Origin: CAYQIM01 sp964417555
Lineage (GTDB): Bacteria > Pseudomonadota > Gammaproteobacteria > Diplorickettsiales > Diplorickettsiaceae
DNA: 49,145 nt
NCBI GenBank assembly: GCA_964417555.1
Contig: CAYQIM010000011.1
Span: forward strand, 1 to 49,145
Direction of reading: 5' to 3'
Under the pieces are notes generated by a model that saw only the letters and a list, made by a program, of their open reading frames with translations, had not been told where the DNA came from and ran no database searches. This document shows, piece by piece, positions 33,093 to 42,805 of the stretch (its first letter is position 1; each line of letters begins with the position of its first letter). The position numbers were made by a program, and so were the translations under genes.

Positions 33093-34406
33093 ATGTCTTC
33101 TTCGGAACTATTTGTTCGTGCTAAACAGTTTATTCCAGGTGGCGTTAATTCGCCGGTGCGTTCATTTAAAGCAGTAGGTGGAAATCCCCTCTTTTTTTCC
33201 CATGGGAAAGGCGCCTATCTATTTGATGTCGAAGGTAAATGCTATCTCGATTATGTTGGATCATGGGGCGCATTAATTTTAGGCCATGCGCCTGAAAATC
33301 TTGTTAGCACAGTTCAAGAAGCGCTTACAAAGGGTTTAAGTTTTGGTGCTTCTATATCCGGTGAAGCCGATTTGGCTGAAAAGATCTGTCAATTTATGCC
33401 AAATTTAGAAAAAGTGCGACTGATGAATTCGGGTACAGAAGCCACCATGACAGCGGTGCGTCTAGCACGAGGTTTTACTCAACGGAGTAAGATTCTTAAA
33501 TTTAATGGCTGCTACCATGGTCATGTGGATGCTTTGTTAGTTAAAGCAGGATCGGGTTTGGCAAGTTTAGGAACGCCCGACTCAGCAGGCATTCCTGACG
33601 AAGTAGTACAACAAACGCTAAGCGTCGATTTCAATAACCTTGAGCAAGTCACGCAAGCATTTATCCATCATGGAAAGGAAATTGCGGCTGTTATTGTAGA
33701 GCCTATTGCCGGCAACATGGGTTGTCTATTACCCCTACCAGGGTTTCTAGAAGGTTTACGTGAGTTATGCGATTACTATGGCAGTTTATTAATTTTTGAT
33801 GAAGTTATAACGGGTTTTAGGGTAGCTTTGGGCGGCGCGCAAGCAGTTTTTCAAGTAAAACCCGATTTAACCACCTTAGGAAAGATTATTGGGGGAGGAT
33901 TACCTATTGGTGCATTGGGTGGGCGAAAGGATGTTATGGATTACCTTGCTCCTGATGGGCCTGTCTATCAAGCCGGTACTTTATCAGGAAATCCAATCTC
34001 GGTTGCGGCAGGACTAGCCACTTTAGAAGCCATTAGTGAAGAAGAATTTTATGCCGACTTAAGTAAAAAGACATGTAAACTGACGGACGGACTTCAAACG
34101 CTTGCTAAAGATGCGGGCATTTCTTTACAAGCCCATTATATGGGTGGCTTATTTGGATTATTTTTTACAGAAACCGCGGAAGTTTATAACTACGAGCAAG
34201 TTGCACAGTGTAATTTTTTATTATTTAAACAATTTTTTCACGAGATGTTGGCGGAAGGCATTTATTTTGCACCTTCTCCTTTTGAGTGCGGATTTGTTTC
34301 TAGCATGCATGGTGAGCAAGAGCTTGAATTTACACTCACTGCGGCTGAGAAAGCGTTTAACAAGATGAAGAAAGAAGATAAGCAAGGCTTACTTATTCCT
34401 GCATGA
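33093..34406 (+). CDS. hemL: Glutamate-1-semialdehyde 2,1-aminomutase
   Basis: PLP/PMP enzyme making 5-aminolevulinate in the C5 pathway of haem synthesis. The 437-residue product begins with FVRAKQFIPGGVNSPVRSF, typical of HemL, has MNSGTEATMTAVRLARGFT, FNGCYHGHVDALLVKAGSG, LIFDEVITGFRVALGGAQ and the PLP lysine in TLGKIIGGGLPIGALGG. Full length. Upstream is an AT-rich spacer; no strong promoter called. Confidence 0.96.
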   Translation: MSSSELFVRAKQFIPGGVNSPVRSFKAVGGNPLFFSHGKGAYLFDVEGKCYLDYVGSWGALILGHAPENLVSTVQEALTKGLSFGASISGEADLAEKICQFMPNLEKVRLMNSGTEATMTAVRLARGFTQRSKILKFNGCYHGHVDALLVKAGSGLASLGTPDSAGIPDEVVQQTLSVDFNNLEQVTQAFIHHGKEIAAVIVEPIAGNMGCLLPLPGFLEGLRELCDYYGSLLIFDEVITGFRVALGGAQAVFQVKPDLTTLGKIIGGGLPIGALGGRKDVMDYLAPDGPVYQAGTLSGNPISVAAGLATLEAISEEEFYADLSKKTCKLTDGLQTLAKDAGISLQAHYMGGLFGLFFTETAEVYNYEQVAQCNFLLFKQFFHEMLAEGIYFAPSPFECGFVSSMHGEQELEFTLTAAEKAFNKMKKEDKQGLLIPA

Positions 34407-34533
34407 AGATGCCATAAAAAATTAAAGAATAAATTTTTTATTATTTAATTTTCATCTTTCTTAGTGAAAAAATATCTTCAATAGATTACCATTAAAAAAG
34501 AAAATTAGTTTTTAATAAACTATAACTATAAGG

Positions 34534-37185
34534 ATGATGGTAATGCCTACACAAGCAATAAAGGACGTAGCGAATTTAAAAAGACCCACAGAGGACGTTT
34601 TCTCTTCCTATTCCCTGCATGAAGATAAAGAAAATAAACAAAAAGGGTTAGAAAAGCTAACTAGACAAACGGATTTAGTCAATTCATTGTTTTCTAAAGC
34701 AGACGATAAGCAACGCCAACAATTAATTATGAAAAAAAAGCGCTATGCCGAGGAAAGGGTAGAGGTAGAGAAAGCTATTCATGAAATTAATTATATCCAA
34801 ACACTTGCTCGAGAATATATCGCATTTTTTGATTTTTTTTGGAGCGCTTATACTTTTTCTCTCGATGTGTTATACGCTGGTGAAAAAAGAAGCCATGTGC
34901 GGAAGGTCCTGGAATATTTTAAAAATTTAGAGGCGAAATTATTAAACTTAGAAAATGTCAAAAAAAATATGAATTTTTGCCTAATTGATTTAAATTATGA
35001 TGAATATCAACGTGATATGGCGCATTGTTGTCTTAATTTCTTTGCGGACTCATCGTTTAAGCTTAATTTTTATAGTGATTATGCGATTCTCTCTAGAAAA
35101 ATTTACGATCGTTTTGTAAATAGCTATCACGCTATTAAACAAGATAAACTTGAATTAGAGCAGGTAATCGTATTTTTTACACAAGAAAAGGTTGATAAAC
35201 TGCCTGTTAGCGAACATAGGCTTATTGGTTTGTGGATTTTTTTTCTTTATAATCTCTTGTTTTTTTTCGTAAACCTACGGCCTGTGGGAACTCATCTAAA
35301 TGCGCTGGAGGCTTCGATACAGTTTTGTTCTATGACTTTATATTTTCCCTCAGAGGAAAATTATTTCTATAAACTGCTTGAATTAAAAAAAACGCTTACC
35401 AAATTGAAAATTAAAGGGAATGAAAATTTTCCAAAAAATAAAGAATATAAATCTACTAAGCAAGCTACTGATAGTGAATTGCATTTGCTTGAGAAAATGC
35501 TAACTGAAGTCATGGTTCTTAAAAAATCGTTAGCGGACTTATTTAGATCAGAAAGATCGTTAAACATGTATGCATTATTATCCGGAGTTGTTTTTTCTGG
35601 TAAAACGTTAGACCTCTTAACTATTTTTAGAAATAAAACAGGATTAGATTTTTCTGTTATAAGAGTTGATGAGGTTGATCATTGTGCTAGCATTGGTCCT
35701 AAAGATGTACTAAAAAATTTTTTTTATATACTTTATACCACCGAGACTTATACGCGCTTAGCGAGTAATTTATCGATATTGAACGAAACACTTAATATAT
35801 ATGATATACATGAGCGCTCACTAGAAAGTTTTATAAATGTGTGGGAGGTCTGGGGAGATTTTACTCTCAAAGATTTTGTTGCAGTAAGCTATTTTAGTTT
35901 ATGTGTTTTGGCTTACCCGTTGTTTTATTCAAATTTAATAGCTTTTGAAGAAACAATATCGCGATTATATTTATATGCCATGTATCGATCACTAACCATG
36001 ACATGGAAAGTAATTTGTGATCTGCAGGATGTTATAGATCCGAAGCTTGACTCTTTTTTTAATAATACCTACTTGGTTGAATCTGTCTTTTTACAAGATA
36101 AAAAAAAGCTTATTGATGAAGTTGATTTAAATTTAAATACAATTCAAAATGCTATTCTTTTTTTTAAAAAAATTGAAAATTTCTCTCTCAATAAGTTTAG
36201 TAACAGCAAATTTTGTGATTTAGTTAATAAGTTTCCTTCTGATATACCGAGCTCAGTAAAAGATAGCCATAAATTATTGGGTTCTTTAAAAAATAAACAA
36301 GAAGAATTTTTAGTACATAAAAGTAGATTATTATCCTATCAATTTTTTGTTTTAACTAATGCAAATTTCAAACGGGGTGTTAATATTTCTTCTGTTGCTA
36401 CGATAGCTGAGAAGGAAAAGAGTCTAAATAAAGATATAATTGATTTTGATCTGCTATTGAAGACTATTTGTAAAAATAGTAGGGAGTGCTTATCTTACAT
36501 AAAAAAATACAAAAGTGATAGCTTTAAAAAAAGTAAAACATTAAATTTAAACCAAAGATTTTCGTCTGCGCTAGGCCAAATTCGCGCTACAATAAATAAA
36601 ATTTCCATTTTTTTTGCTATAAAAACTCCAGTGAGTTTTATAACTTTATTAAATAAAATAAAGGAAGTTGTGGAGCAACATCAGAAGGAAATAAAAATTC
36701 CTGATTTTGGAAAAAATATAGCTGACTGTAGATTGGTGCTGGTAGCGATTAATGAGGAAATTACCGATCTAAGCAAGGCGTATAGACAATGTAATACTAA
36801 GTTGAAAGTGCCCTTGGCCGAAATAAATAGTCTTCTTGATAAAAAATCAAGCTCTTTTTTTTATCCTGATTTGCAGATTAAACAGTTCGATCAGATAATT
36901 AGTCAATATGCGGACGGTTTGGCACGGCAATTTTCCTGGTTGCAATCGTTAATAAAGGTAATTTGTTATGAACCTAACGAGGTATTATTAGAACTATATG
37001 AGGTTATGGTGCAGTATGATCAATATCAATCTTTATTAGATTGCCTAAAACAACAATTAGAAAATGTTAAAATAATTTCTACCCAAGTAAAAAGTAATGA
37101 AGGTGAGGGTAAGGAAAGCGTGCCTGACTTTTCCAAGCAAAAAAGAAAAAAGGGTACGCAAGAAAAAAAAAGTCAAAGACGCTAA
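34534..37185 (+). CDS. Large orphan helical protein, N-terminal part of a split gene
   Basis: I do not recognise this 883-residue protein. It has no signal peptide or clear membrane span, is rich in Lys, Asn, Phe and Leu, and looks almost wholly alpha-helical with short coiled-coil stretches. The DNA is markedly more AT-rich than its neighbours hemL and the M16 pair. It ends in a lysine-rich linker (QKRKKGTQEKKSQRR) inside an A9 tract (37163-37171); deleting one A would join it to the following frame for one protein of about 1,229 residues. Starts at 34534 and 34543 both fit a weak AAGG. Effector-like or structural roles are possible but unsupported. Confidence 0.75.
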   Translation: MMVMPTQAIKDVANLKRPTEDVFSSYSLHEDKENKQKGLEKLTRQTDLVNSLFSKADDKQRQQLIMKKKRYAEERVEVEKAIHEINYIQTLAREYIAFFDFFWSAYTFSLDVLYAGEKRSHVRKVLEYFKNLEAKLLNLENVKKNMNFCLIDLNYDEYQRDMAHCCLNFFADSSFKLNFYSDYAILSRKIYDRFVNSYHAIKQDKLELEQVIVFFTQEKVDKLPVSEHRLIGLWIFFLYNLLFFFVNLRPVGTHLNALEASIQFCSMTLYFPSEENYFYKLLELKKTLTKLKIKGNENFPKNKEYKSTKQATDSELHLLEKMLTEVMVLKKSLADLFRSERSLNMYALLSGVVFSGKTLDLLTIFRNKTGLDFSVIRVDEVDHCASIGPKDVLKNFFYILYTTETYTRLASNLSILNETLNIYDIHERSLESFINVWEVWGDFTLKDFVAVSYFSLCVLAYPLFYSNLIAFEETISRLYLYAMYRSLTMTWKVICDLQDVIDPKLDSFFNNTYLVESVFLQDKKKLIDEVDLNLNTIQNAILFFKKIENFSLNKFSNSKFCDLVNKFPSDIPSSVKDSHKLLGSLKNKQEEFLVHKSRLLSYQFFVLTNANFKRGVNISSVATIAEKEKSLNKDIIDFDLLLKTICKNSRECLSYIKKYKSDSFKKSKTLNLNQRFSSALGQIRATINKISIFFAIKTPVSFITLLNKIKEVVEQHQKEIKIPDFGKNIADCRLVLVAINEEITDLSKAYRQCNTKLKVPLAEINSLLDKKSSSFFYPDLQIKQFDQIISQYADGLARQFSWLQSLIKVICYEPNEVLLELYEVMVQYDQYQSLLDCLKQQLENVKIISTQVKSNEGEGKESVPDFSKQKRKKGTQEKKSQRR

Positions 37186-38224
37186 AGCAGTTGTATTCGG
37201 CCCGGAAGTTGTTGATAAAATAACGACTGTGCCTATCAGAAGCACCGGCGCTATACCCAAACGGCGTAAGCCCATGCAGGAGAAGTATTTTTCTTCAGTT
37301 CGTGTGGATACTAAAAAAAAATCTGTGACTACTCAGGAAAAGAATCGTGCATTAACTGAATTTGAGCGTTGGAATATAGAATTTTTAACATGGAAAACTA
37401 AATTAGAGTTTTCTTTAGTTAAGGTTTTCCAATCTATTGAACAATGTTCAATGTCTATTTTAGTGGATTCAGTAACCGCCTTTGCAAAAATTTTAGATTT
37501 TTATAAAAGAGATTTATTAACTAAAAAAGAAGCGCTTAAAATGCAGCAAATTGAAATGGCTGCTTTTTTTCGTTTAGAAACTGGAAATTCTATTGAAGAC
37601 TATTTGTTCTATTATGAGAATTGGTTTAATAATCTATTATCCCGTATCGATGCGTGTACGTGGTTTTTATATGACTGTGTAACAAAACATAATCTTATTG
37701 CGGGTACTTTAGATAATAGTAACCGACTACAACTTTTTTCTATAAATAGGCCGCCAGAACTTGATGAATTATTAACCGCTTATCTAACTTCAGTTGTTAA
37801 GGATAAAATAAATAAGAAAAAATTAATAATTGAAGAAAATAAGCTTTCTGACTTAGCGAGATCCTTTATTTCTCAAATTCAAGCTACGAACTCTTTTGAT
37901 ACGATTGATCGAGAGATTAACGCTTCAGCATTTCCTGCACAGATAATCAGTGTACGACAATTAAATGAATTTATTACATCTGAACATGAGGAAAGGCAGA
38001 AAATTAAGGAGAAATTGACAACAATACTATCTCCAGCCCTATTACAATTTTATATGAATCGTATTGATCCAAGCGATACGCTTGAGTTAACTCCAATGGG
38101 CTATCCAGTAGTACTTCCAATAACAAGTTATACTGTACCAGCAAGTTTTTATTCTACCAACACGCCTATTCCCGTTTCATTAAACGATAGTAATTATTCA
38201 GCTTATAGGGTAGAAAATTTTTAG
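37097..38224 (+). CDS. C-terminal part of the split orphan gene (+1 frame)
   Basis: Open frame of 375 codons overlapping the previous gene by 89 bases. Its first 25 codons are just the alternate reading of the other gene's tail, and its ATG lacks a ribosome-binding site, so it probably is not started independently. Real sequence seems to begin after the A9 tract (37172) with VKDAKAVVFGPEVVDKI, followed by a helical region (WNIEFLTWKTKLEFSLVKVF) and a C-terminal proline-containing stretch (TPMGYPVVLPITSYTVPASF). Composition equals that of the upstream part. It converges with the M16 gene, overlapping by 4 bases. No family recognised. Confidence 0.65.
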   Translation: MKVRVRKACLTFPSKKEKRVRKKKKVKDAKAVVFGPEVVDKITTVPIRSTGAIPKRRKPMQEKYFSSVRVDTKKKSVTTQEKNRALTEFERWNIEFLTWKTKLEFSLVKVFQSIEQCSMSILVDSVTAFAKILDFYKRDLLTKKEALKMQQIEMAAFFRLETGNSIEDYLFYYENWFNNLLSRIDACTWFLYDCVTKHNLIAGTLDNSNRLQLFSINRPPELDELLTAYLTSVVKDKINKKKLIIEENKLSDLARSFISQIQATNSFDTIDREINASAFPAQIISVRQLNEFITSEHEERQKIKEKLTTILSPALLQFYMNRIDPSDTLELTPMGYPVVLPITSYTVPASFYSTNTPIPVSLNDSNYSAYRVENF

Positions 38225-39537
38225 TTTTCACCTACCATGATAACAAGCAATTTTCCTGGGTTTATATGCTTTTGAAACGCATTTTGAACTTGTTTTGTAT
38301 CGACATGGCTAATATTATCGCGGTAATCATCTAAGTAAGTTAAAGGAAGGCCATAAAAGCCTATTTTCTCTAAATTGGCTAAAATAGCGGAGTTATTTGC
38401 AATCGTTAGTGGAAAACTCCCGATCAAAGCCTGTTTGGCGGCAGTTAATTCTTGCTCTGTGGGGCCACTTTTAATAAAGTTTTTTAATGTGTTTTGTGTG
38501 ACTGCTAATGCTGTTGCTGCCTGAGCTTTTCGGGTCTGTAAGCCGATGATGAAAGGACCGCTTGCTTGTAGCGTATTAAAACGACTGCTGATTCCATAAC
38601 AAAGGCCACGTTTATTTCTTACTTCATTAAAGAGTTGTGAAGTCAGTATCCCGCCACCCAAAATTTGATTGCCTAATAACAGAGGAAAATAATCAGGATC
38701 TTTCAATGTGATGCCGATTTGTCCTAGTAGAATCGTTGACTGTTGAGAAGGATAGCGAATTTTATGTAAATAAGTCGTTAACTGCGCTAGCGAGGTAGAT
38801 AATAGGGGCGCTTTTTCCCCTTGCGGAAGTGTAGAGGCCAGTTGTTGTGCGAGACTGGCTGCTTTTTCTTTTGTTACATTTCCTACTAGGACGATCATGG
38901 CATTTTTAGCAACGTAATAACGTTGATAAAAGTTGGTTAGTATTGCCGGAGTGATTTGTTCAATGCTCTGTAGGGTTCCCAATAAAGGTGAGGCATAGGG
39001 ATGTTTGCCGTATAAAGTTTGATAGAAGGTTTTCAACGCAATGACGGTGGGGGTTTGTTCTTGTTGCTGAAGTGCAATTTGGGTTTGCTTCTGGAGCCGA
39101 TTTACGGCCTCTTGTGGAAAGGTAGCATGGTTCAAAAGTTCTGCAAAGGTATTAAAAGAAGAATTTAAAAATTGTGCTTCGCTCAACGAACGTAGATGAA
39201 GTGCAGTCATATCTTGATTGATGGCGGCATTGTACTGCGCACCCGCTGATTCAAAGCGGTTTGCAATTTGGTCCGCATTTAAATTACGTGTACCTTGATC
39301 TAACATTTGTGCGGTAAAGTGGGCAATGCCGGGTGAAGCGCCATCATAAGCGCTGCCGGCACGAAATACGACGCTAATATCCACCATAGGAACTTGTGAT
39401 TTGGCGACAAAATAAACAGGAATACCATTTTTCGTATTCCAATGCTGAATAGCTAATAAAGACTTAGAATCCGCTGCAGACGAAGTGGCGATAAAAATGA
39501 CAAATAAAAATAGAAATAAAAAGCTTTTAGTGCGCAT
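38221..39537 (-). CDS. M16-family zinc-peptidase-like protein, inactive-type subunit
   Basis: Secreted protein of 438 residues from ATG 39537 with a signal peptide (MRTKSFLFLFLFVIFIATSSA). It has the M16 N-domain layout (VDISVVFRAGSAYDG-PGIAHFTAQMLDQGT) but where the catalytic HxxEH should be the sequence reads HFTAQ, so zinc and catalytic residues are missing. The C-domain (QTRKAQAATALAVTQNTLKNF) is present. An open frame continues upstream to 39597 but lacks signal-peptide logic. The start overlaps the preceding M16 gene by 11 bases, indicating coupled synthesis. Most likely the substrate-binding partner of a heterodimer. Confidence 0.88.
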   Translation of the reverse strand: MRTKSFLFLFLFVIFIATSSAADSKSLLAIQHWNTKNGIPVYFVAKSQVPMVDISVVFRAGSAYDGASPGIAHFTAQMLDQGTRNLNADQIANRFESAGAQYNAAINQDMTALHLRSLSEAQFLNSSFNTFAELLNHATFPQEAVNRLQKQTQIALQQQEQTPTVIALKTFYQTLYGKHPYASPLLGTLQSIEQITPAILTNFYQRYYVAKNAMIVLVGNVTKEKAASLAQQLASTLPQGEKAPLLSTSLAQLTTYLHKIRYPSQQSTILLGQIGITLKDPDYFPLLLGNQILGGGILTSQLFNEVRNKRGLCYGISSRFNTLQASGPFIIGLQTRKAQAATALAVTQNTLKNFIKSGPTEQELTAAKQALIGSFPLTIANNSAILANLEKIGFYGLPLTYLDDYRDNISHVDTKQVQNAFQKHINPGKLLVIMVGEN

Positions 39538-40891
39538 GCAAAGTTCCTTGGCCGGTAGAGTATGACGAATGTAAGGGTAAAGGATGTAAGTGGGCAACGA
39601 TTAAATACTGGGATTGTAAGTAATGTTTGGCAGCGTTTTGTATTTGTTTCGGAGTTATTGCATTAATGTGTTTGAGGTAATTTTTTTGTATTGTCCAAGG
39701 TAGGTCAACCGCCGCTAGACTACCGAGTTCATAGGCCTGTTGCGTAATGGAATCTTCCTGATAGACTTTATTGGCTGCGATTTGCGCCTTGGCCCGCGCT
39801 AATTCTTCAGCGCCTACCGCGTAGGTTTGTAATAGTTTAATTTGCTCGAGTAAACGTGTTTCTAGTTCATCTAGGGTGTGCCCTGGAGTTGGTGTTGCGT
39901 CTAATAAAAATAAATTATTTAAACGGCTAAACGGATCATAAGATGCATTGGCATCGGCGGCTATTTGATTTCCGCGAATTAAAGTTTTAGCGAGCCTAGC
40001 ACTATTTCCGCTTGCTAATAAAGTGGCTATCAGATCTAAAGTATAAGGGTCTTCACTTTTGAGATCAGTTTTAATAATAGGAACATGATAAGCCATCACT
40101 AGCCATGGGAGTTGCGCGGGTACATGAATACTGAGACGATGTTGCCCTAATGGTTCAAGCTCGCTGTCAGGTTTTAATACTGGGACAGGCGATGAGGGTA
40201 TAAGGTCAAAGTATTTTTTTGCTAATTGGTAGACATCTTGTGCTTTGACATCGCCGACCACAACAAGTACGGCATTGTTAGGCGCATACCATGATGTATA
40301 CCATCGACGTAGGTCGGTAACCTGCATATTTTTTAGATCATTTTTCCAGCCAACGACAGGATGATGATAAGGACTTTCAACAAAGGCGGCCGCATTAAGT
40401 CGTTCTATTAAAGTTGCTTGTGGATTATCATCGGTTCTCATCCGTCGTTCTTCCATAACGACTTGGATTTCCTTGGCAAAGTCTTCTGGACGCAATAATA
40501 AATTTTTCATTCTATCGGCTTCTAACTCAAAACTAATTGGTAATTTGTCTGACGAGAATTCTTGATAGTAAGCCGTAAAATCACTATCGGTAAATGCATT
40601 CTGCTGTCCGCCGTTTGCCGCAACCATTCGTTCAAGTACGCCAGGTCCATATTGTTTTGTACCACGAAACATCATGTGTTCTAAGGCATGGGAAATTCCT
40701 GTTATGCCTCTCGGTTCATAGCTAGCACCGACTTTGTACCAGATTTCTGAGATCACAACAGGAGCGCGGTGATCTTCCTTCACCAATAAACTCAATCCAT
40801 TTTTTAAATGGTATTCATGAACTTCCTGAGCTAAGCTTAATGGTGGCAATAACGATAAAATCAGATAAAGAAGAGCTTTTTTTAAATACAT
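39527..40891 (-). CDS. M16-family zinc peptidase, catalytic subunit
   Basis: Secreted metallopeptidase of 454 residues with signal peptide (LKKALLYLILSLLPPLSLAQ). It carries the inverted zinc motif HALEH (in GISHALEHMMFRGT) and the downstream glutamate in VVMEERRMRTDDNP, so it should be active. The following gene is an M16 protein without the motif. Such active/inactive pairs occur in many gammaproteobacteria as periplasmic proteases similar to mitochondrial processing peptidase. Physiological substrate is unknown. Confidence 0.92.
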   Translation of the reverse strand: MYLKKALLYLILSLLPPLSLAQEVHEYHLKNGLSLLVKEDHRAPVVISEIWYKVGASYEPRGITGISHALEHMMFRGTKQYGPGVLERMVAANGGQQNAFTDSDFTAYYQEFSSDKLPISFELEADRMKNLLLRPEDFAKEIQVVMEERRMRTDDNPQATLIERLNAAAFVESPYHHPVVGWKNDLKNMQVTDLRRWYTSWYAPNNAVLVVVGDVKAQDVYQLAKKYFDLIPSSPVPVLKPDSELEPLGQHRLSIHVPAQLPWLVMAYHVPIIKTDLKSEDPYTLDLIATLLASGNSARLAKTLIRGNQIAADANASYDPFSRLNNLFLLDATPTPGHTLDELETRLLEQIKLLQTYAVGAEELARAKAQIAANKVYQEDSITQQAYELGSLAAVDLPWTIQKNYLKHINAITPKQIQNAAKHYLQSQYLIVAHLHPLPLHSSYSTGQGTLHAH

Positions 40892-41061
40892 TGAGTCAAC
40901 TTCCTTTATAAAGTGTGCTTAATTCATCTTTAAGATAAATAATGCTATTAACTTTGAATGAGTGGTTAGTAGCGAAAATTAATAGTAACAACATTTACAT
41001 TATTTGACATCACTTTGCCGCTCGCATACTCTTTCATAGTGATAAAAAAGAGGGGCTTTTT

Positions 41062-41313
41062 ATGCCAAAGGTAAAAAAAAATGTCGTGTTTGACTTTGAA
41101 AAAGGTTTGCTTGAGTTAGAAAAAATAGTTGAACAAATGGAGCAAGGCAATTCGACCTTGGAAGTATCACTAGAGCAATTTGGTAGAGCTATACATTTAT
41201 TGAAAGATTGCCAATCGACACTGAAAAAAGCCGAACAGCAGGTTCAAATCTTGCTTAATAAAGAGCAGAAAGCTATCCTCGTGCCCTTTGAAATAGATGA
41301 AGAATTTGCCTAG
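41062..41313 (+). CDS. xseB: Exodeoxyribonuclease VII small subunit
   Basis: Small subunit of ExoVII, 83 residues: FDFEKGLLELEKIVEQMEQGNSTLEVSLEQF is the family core, followed by a helical tail. It overlaps ispA by one base, the standard xseB-ispA order. AGGGGC precedes the ATG. The large subunit XseA is not in this window. Confidence 0.93.
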   Translation: MPKVKKNVVFDFEKGLLELEKIVEQMEQGNSTLEVSLEQFGRAIHLLKDCQSTLKKAEQQVQILLNKEQKAILVPFEIDEEFA

Positions 41314-42149
41314 TGGTTATTGAAGCAGATTTTGCCAAATATCAACAACGGATTAATCAATTTTTAGCAGATTATTTGCCTACCCCTGTGCCTTCTGTCC
41401 CGTTACATGAAGCGATGCGTTATTCTGTTCTGGGCGGGGGGAAACGCTTAAGACCTTTGTTGATTTATAGTTTAGGTGAAGCGTTTGGGCTTCCTTTGGT
41501 GAAACTTGATCAAGCTGCTTGCGCCGTTGAATTGATCCATGCCTACTCTTTGATCCACGATGATCTGCCGGCGATGGATAATGATGATTGGCGACGTGGC
41601 GAACCAAGCTGTCATAAAAAATTTGGCGAGGCTATTGCCCTATTAGCCGGCGATGCTTTGCAAGCCCTTGCCTTTGAGGTGCTGTTGCAAGCACCGTTAG
41701 AACCATGGCAAGTTCTAGCCATGATACGCGTGTTGACAAAAGCGGCCGGCGTAAGTGGAATGGTGGGCGGACAGGCCATAGAATTTAGCCACCTGGTGAT
41801 AAGCCCTAAAATGCGGGAAACTATTTATCGCTTGAAAACGGGTTCTTTATTTAGTGCCTCTCTAGAATTAGTCGGGATTGCGGCTAAGTTACCACCCGAG
41901 GTTCTTTCAGCTTTAGCCCGTTTAGGCGATGCCATAGGTCTGAGGTATCAATTGCAGGATGATATCTGTGATGATGAAGTAATGGCAGGGAGGCAGGCTT
42001 TAAAAATGGATTTTGAGCGGCGTTTAAGTAGTACTGCTGAGGATTTAGTTCATCGAATCGACGATCATTTTCCTTGTTTTACAGGTGAACAATTTTGGCG
42101 GTTATTGGAGATTTTATTCCGCGAGAAGGTGACAGAAAATACCACTTAA
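41313..42149 (+). CDS. ispA: (2E,6E)-Farnesyl diphosphate synthase
   Basis: Makes farnesyl diphosphate for ubiquinone and undecaprenyl synthesis. The 278-residue protein has both aspartate-rich motifs: first DDLPAMDND (preceded by LIHAYSLIHDDLP) and second DDICDD. GGGKRLRPLL and GMVGGQAIE further support the prenyltransferase fold. Start GTG at 41313 overlaps the xseB stop by one base. The protein is a little shorter than E. coli IspA. dxs, often next, is not present here. Confidence 0.94.
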   Translation: MVIEADFAKYQQRINQFLADYLPTPVPSVPLHEAMRYSVLGGGKRLRPLLIYSLGEAFGLPLVKLDQAACAVELIHAYSLIHDDLPAMDNDDWRRGEPSCHKKFGEAIALLAGDALQALAFEVLLQAPLEPWQVLAMIRVLTKAAGVSGMVGGQAIEFSHLVISPKMRETIYRLKTGSLFSASLELVGIAAKLPPEVLSALARLGDAIGLRYQLQDDICDDEVMAGRQALKMDFERRLSSTAEDLVHRIDDHFPCFTGEQFWRLLEILFREKVTENTT

Positions 42150-42173
42150 AATAGAGATTAATGGAGTTAGGGC

Positions 42174-42182
42174 TGTTATAAT
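42174..42182 (+). promoter_or_regulatory. Extended -10 promoter of the peroxiredoxin gene
   Basis: TGTTATAAT, a perfect extended -10 (TG-x-TATAAT), lies 50 bases ahead of the peroxiredoxin ATG. No good -35 is seen, as is usual for extended -10 promoters. Predicted start near 42189. Confidence 0.55.
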
Positions 42183-42231
42183 ATCCTCGTTTTTTTAGGA
42201 AGAGATTTATATTGAAAAGAGGAGAATAACC

Positions 42232-42786
42232 ATGCCGATGTTAACCGTAGGAGATAAGCTGCCTGGATTTAAGCTGACGGCTACAGTTGATACTGATATC
42301 AATAAAGCGTTTACTGAGATTAGCCATGATTCCTATCCTGGAAAATGGCTAGTATTATTTTTTTGGCCTAAAGATTTTACGTTTGTATGTCCGACTGAAA
42401 TTGTAGCTTTTAATGATTTGAACGATCAGTTTAAAGCAAGTAATACTGTATTACTGGGAGGTAGCACAGATAGTGAATTTGTCCACCGTGCATGGCGACA
42501 ATACAACAATGATTTACGTGATCTTTCATTTCCTATGTTAAGTGATATAAAACATGAATTATGCGTTAACTTAGGGATTTTAGATAATGATGCGGGCGTT
42601 GCTCAACGCGCTACTTTTATTATCGATCCGGAAGGTGTCATTCGCTTTAGTATGGTAACGGATCTTAGTGTGGGTCGTAATCCTGAAGAAGTATTACGCA
42701 TACTGCATGCTTTGCAAGAGGGTGGACTTTGTCCGTGCAATTGGAAACCTGGTCAAAACACCATTAACGTGGCTGAAGTTGCTTAA
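42232..42786 (+). CDS. ahpC: Alkyl hydroperoxide reductase C-type peroxiredoxin
   Basis: Thiol peroxidase of 184 residues. The peroxidatic cysteine lies in FVCPTEI (Cys53), preceded by WPKDFT, and the C-terminus has LCPCNW with two cysteines (167 and 169), resembling the three-cysteine AhpC class of mycobacteria and of Legionella AhpC proteins. That class is commonly reduced by AhpD; no ahpD or ahpF is next to it. AGAGGAG ribosome-binding site precedes the ATG. A strong terminator follows the gene, so it is monocistronic. Confidence 0.92.
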   Translation: MPMLTVGDKLPGFKLTATVDTDINKAFTEISHDSYPGKWLVLFFWPKDFTFVCPTEIVAFNDLNDQFKASNTVLLGGSTDSEFVHRAWRQYNNDLRDLSFPMLSDIKHELCVNLGILDNDAGVAQRATFIIDPEGVIRFSMVTDLSVGRNPEEVLRILHALQEGGLCPCNWKPGQNTINVAEVA

Positions 42787-42805
42787 AGCAGTTAAAGTGC
42801 GTTTG

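Noticed and set aside
34534..38224. Assigning an effector or enzymatic function to the orphan gene
   Set aside because: No catalytic motif, signal or domain is recognisable; only composition, size and location hint at a host-interaction role.
39538..39597. N-terminal extension of the inactive M16 protein
   Set aside because: Would bury the signal peptide; ATG 39537 with AAGGAA upstream starts exactly at the signal sequence.
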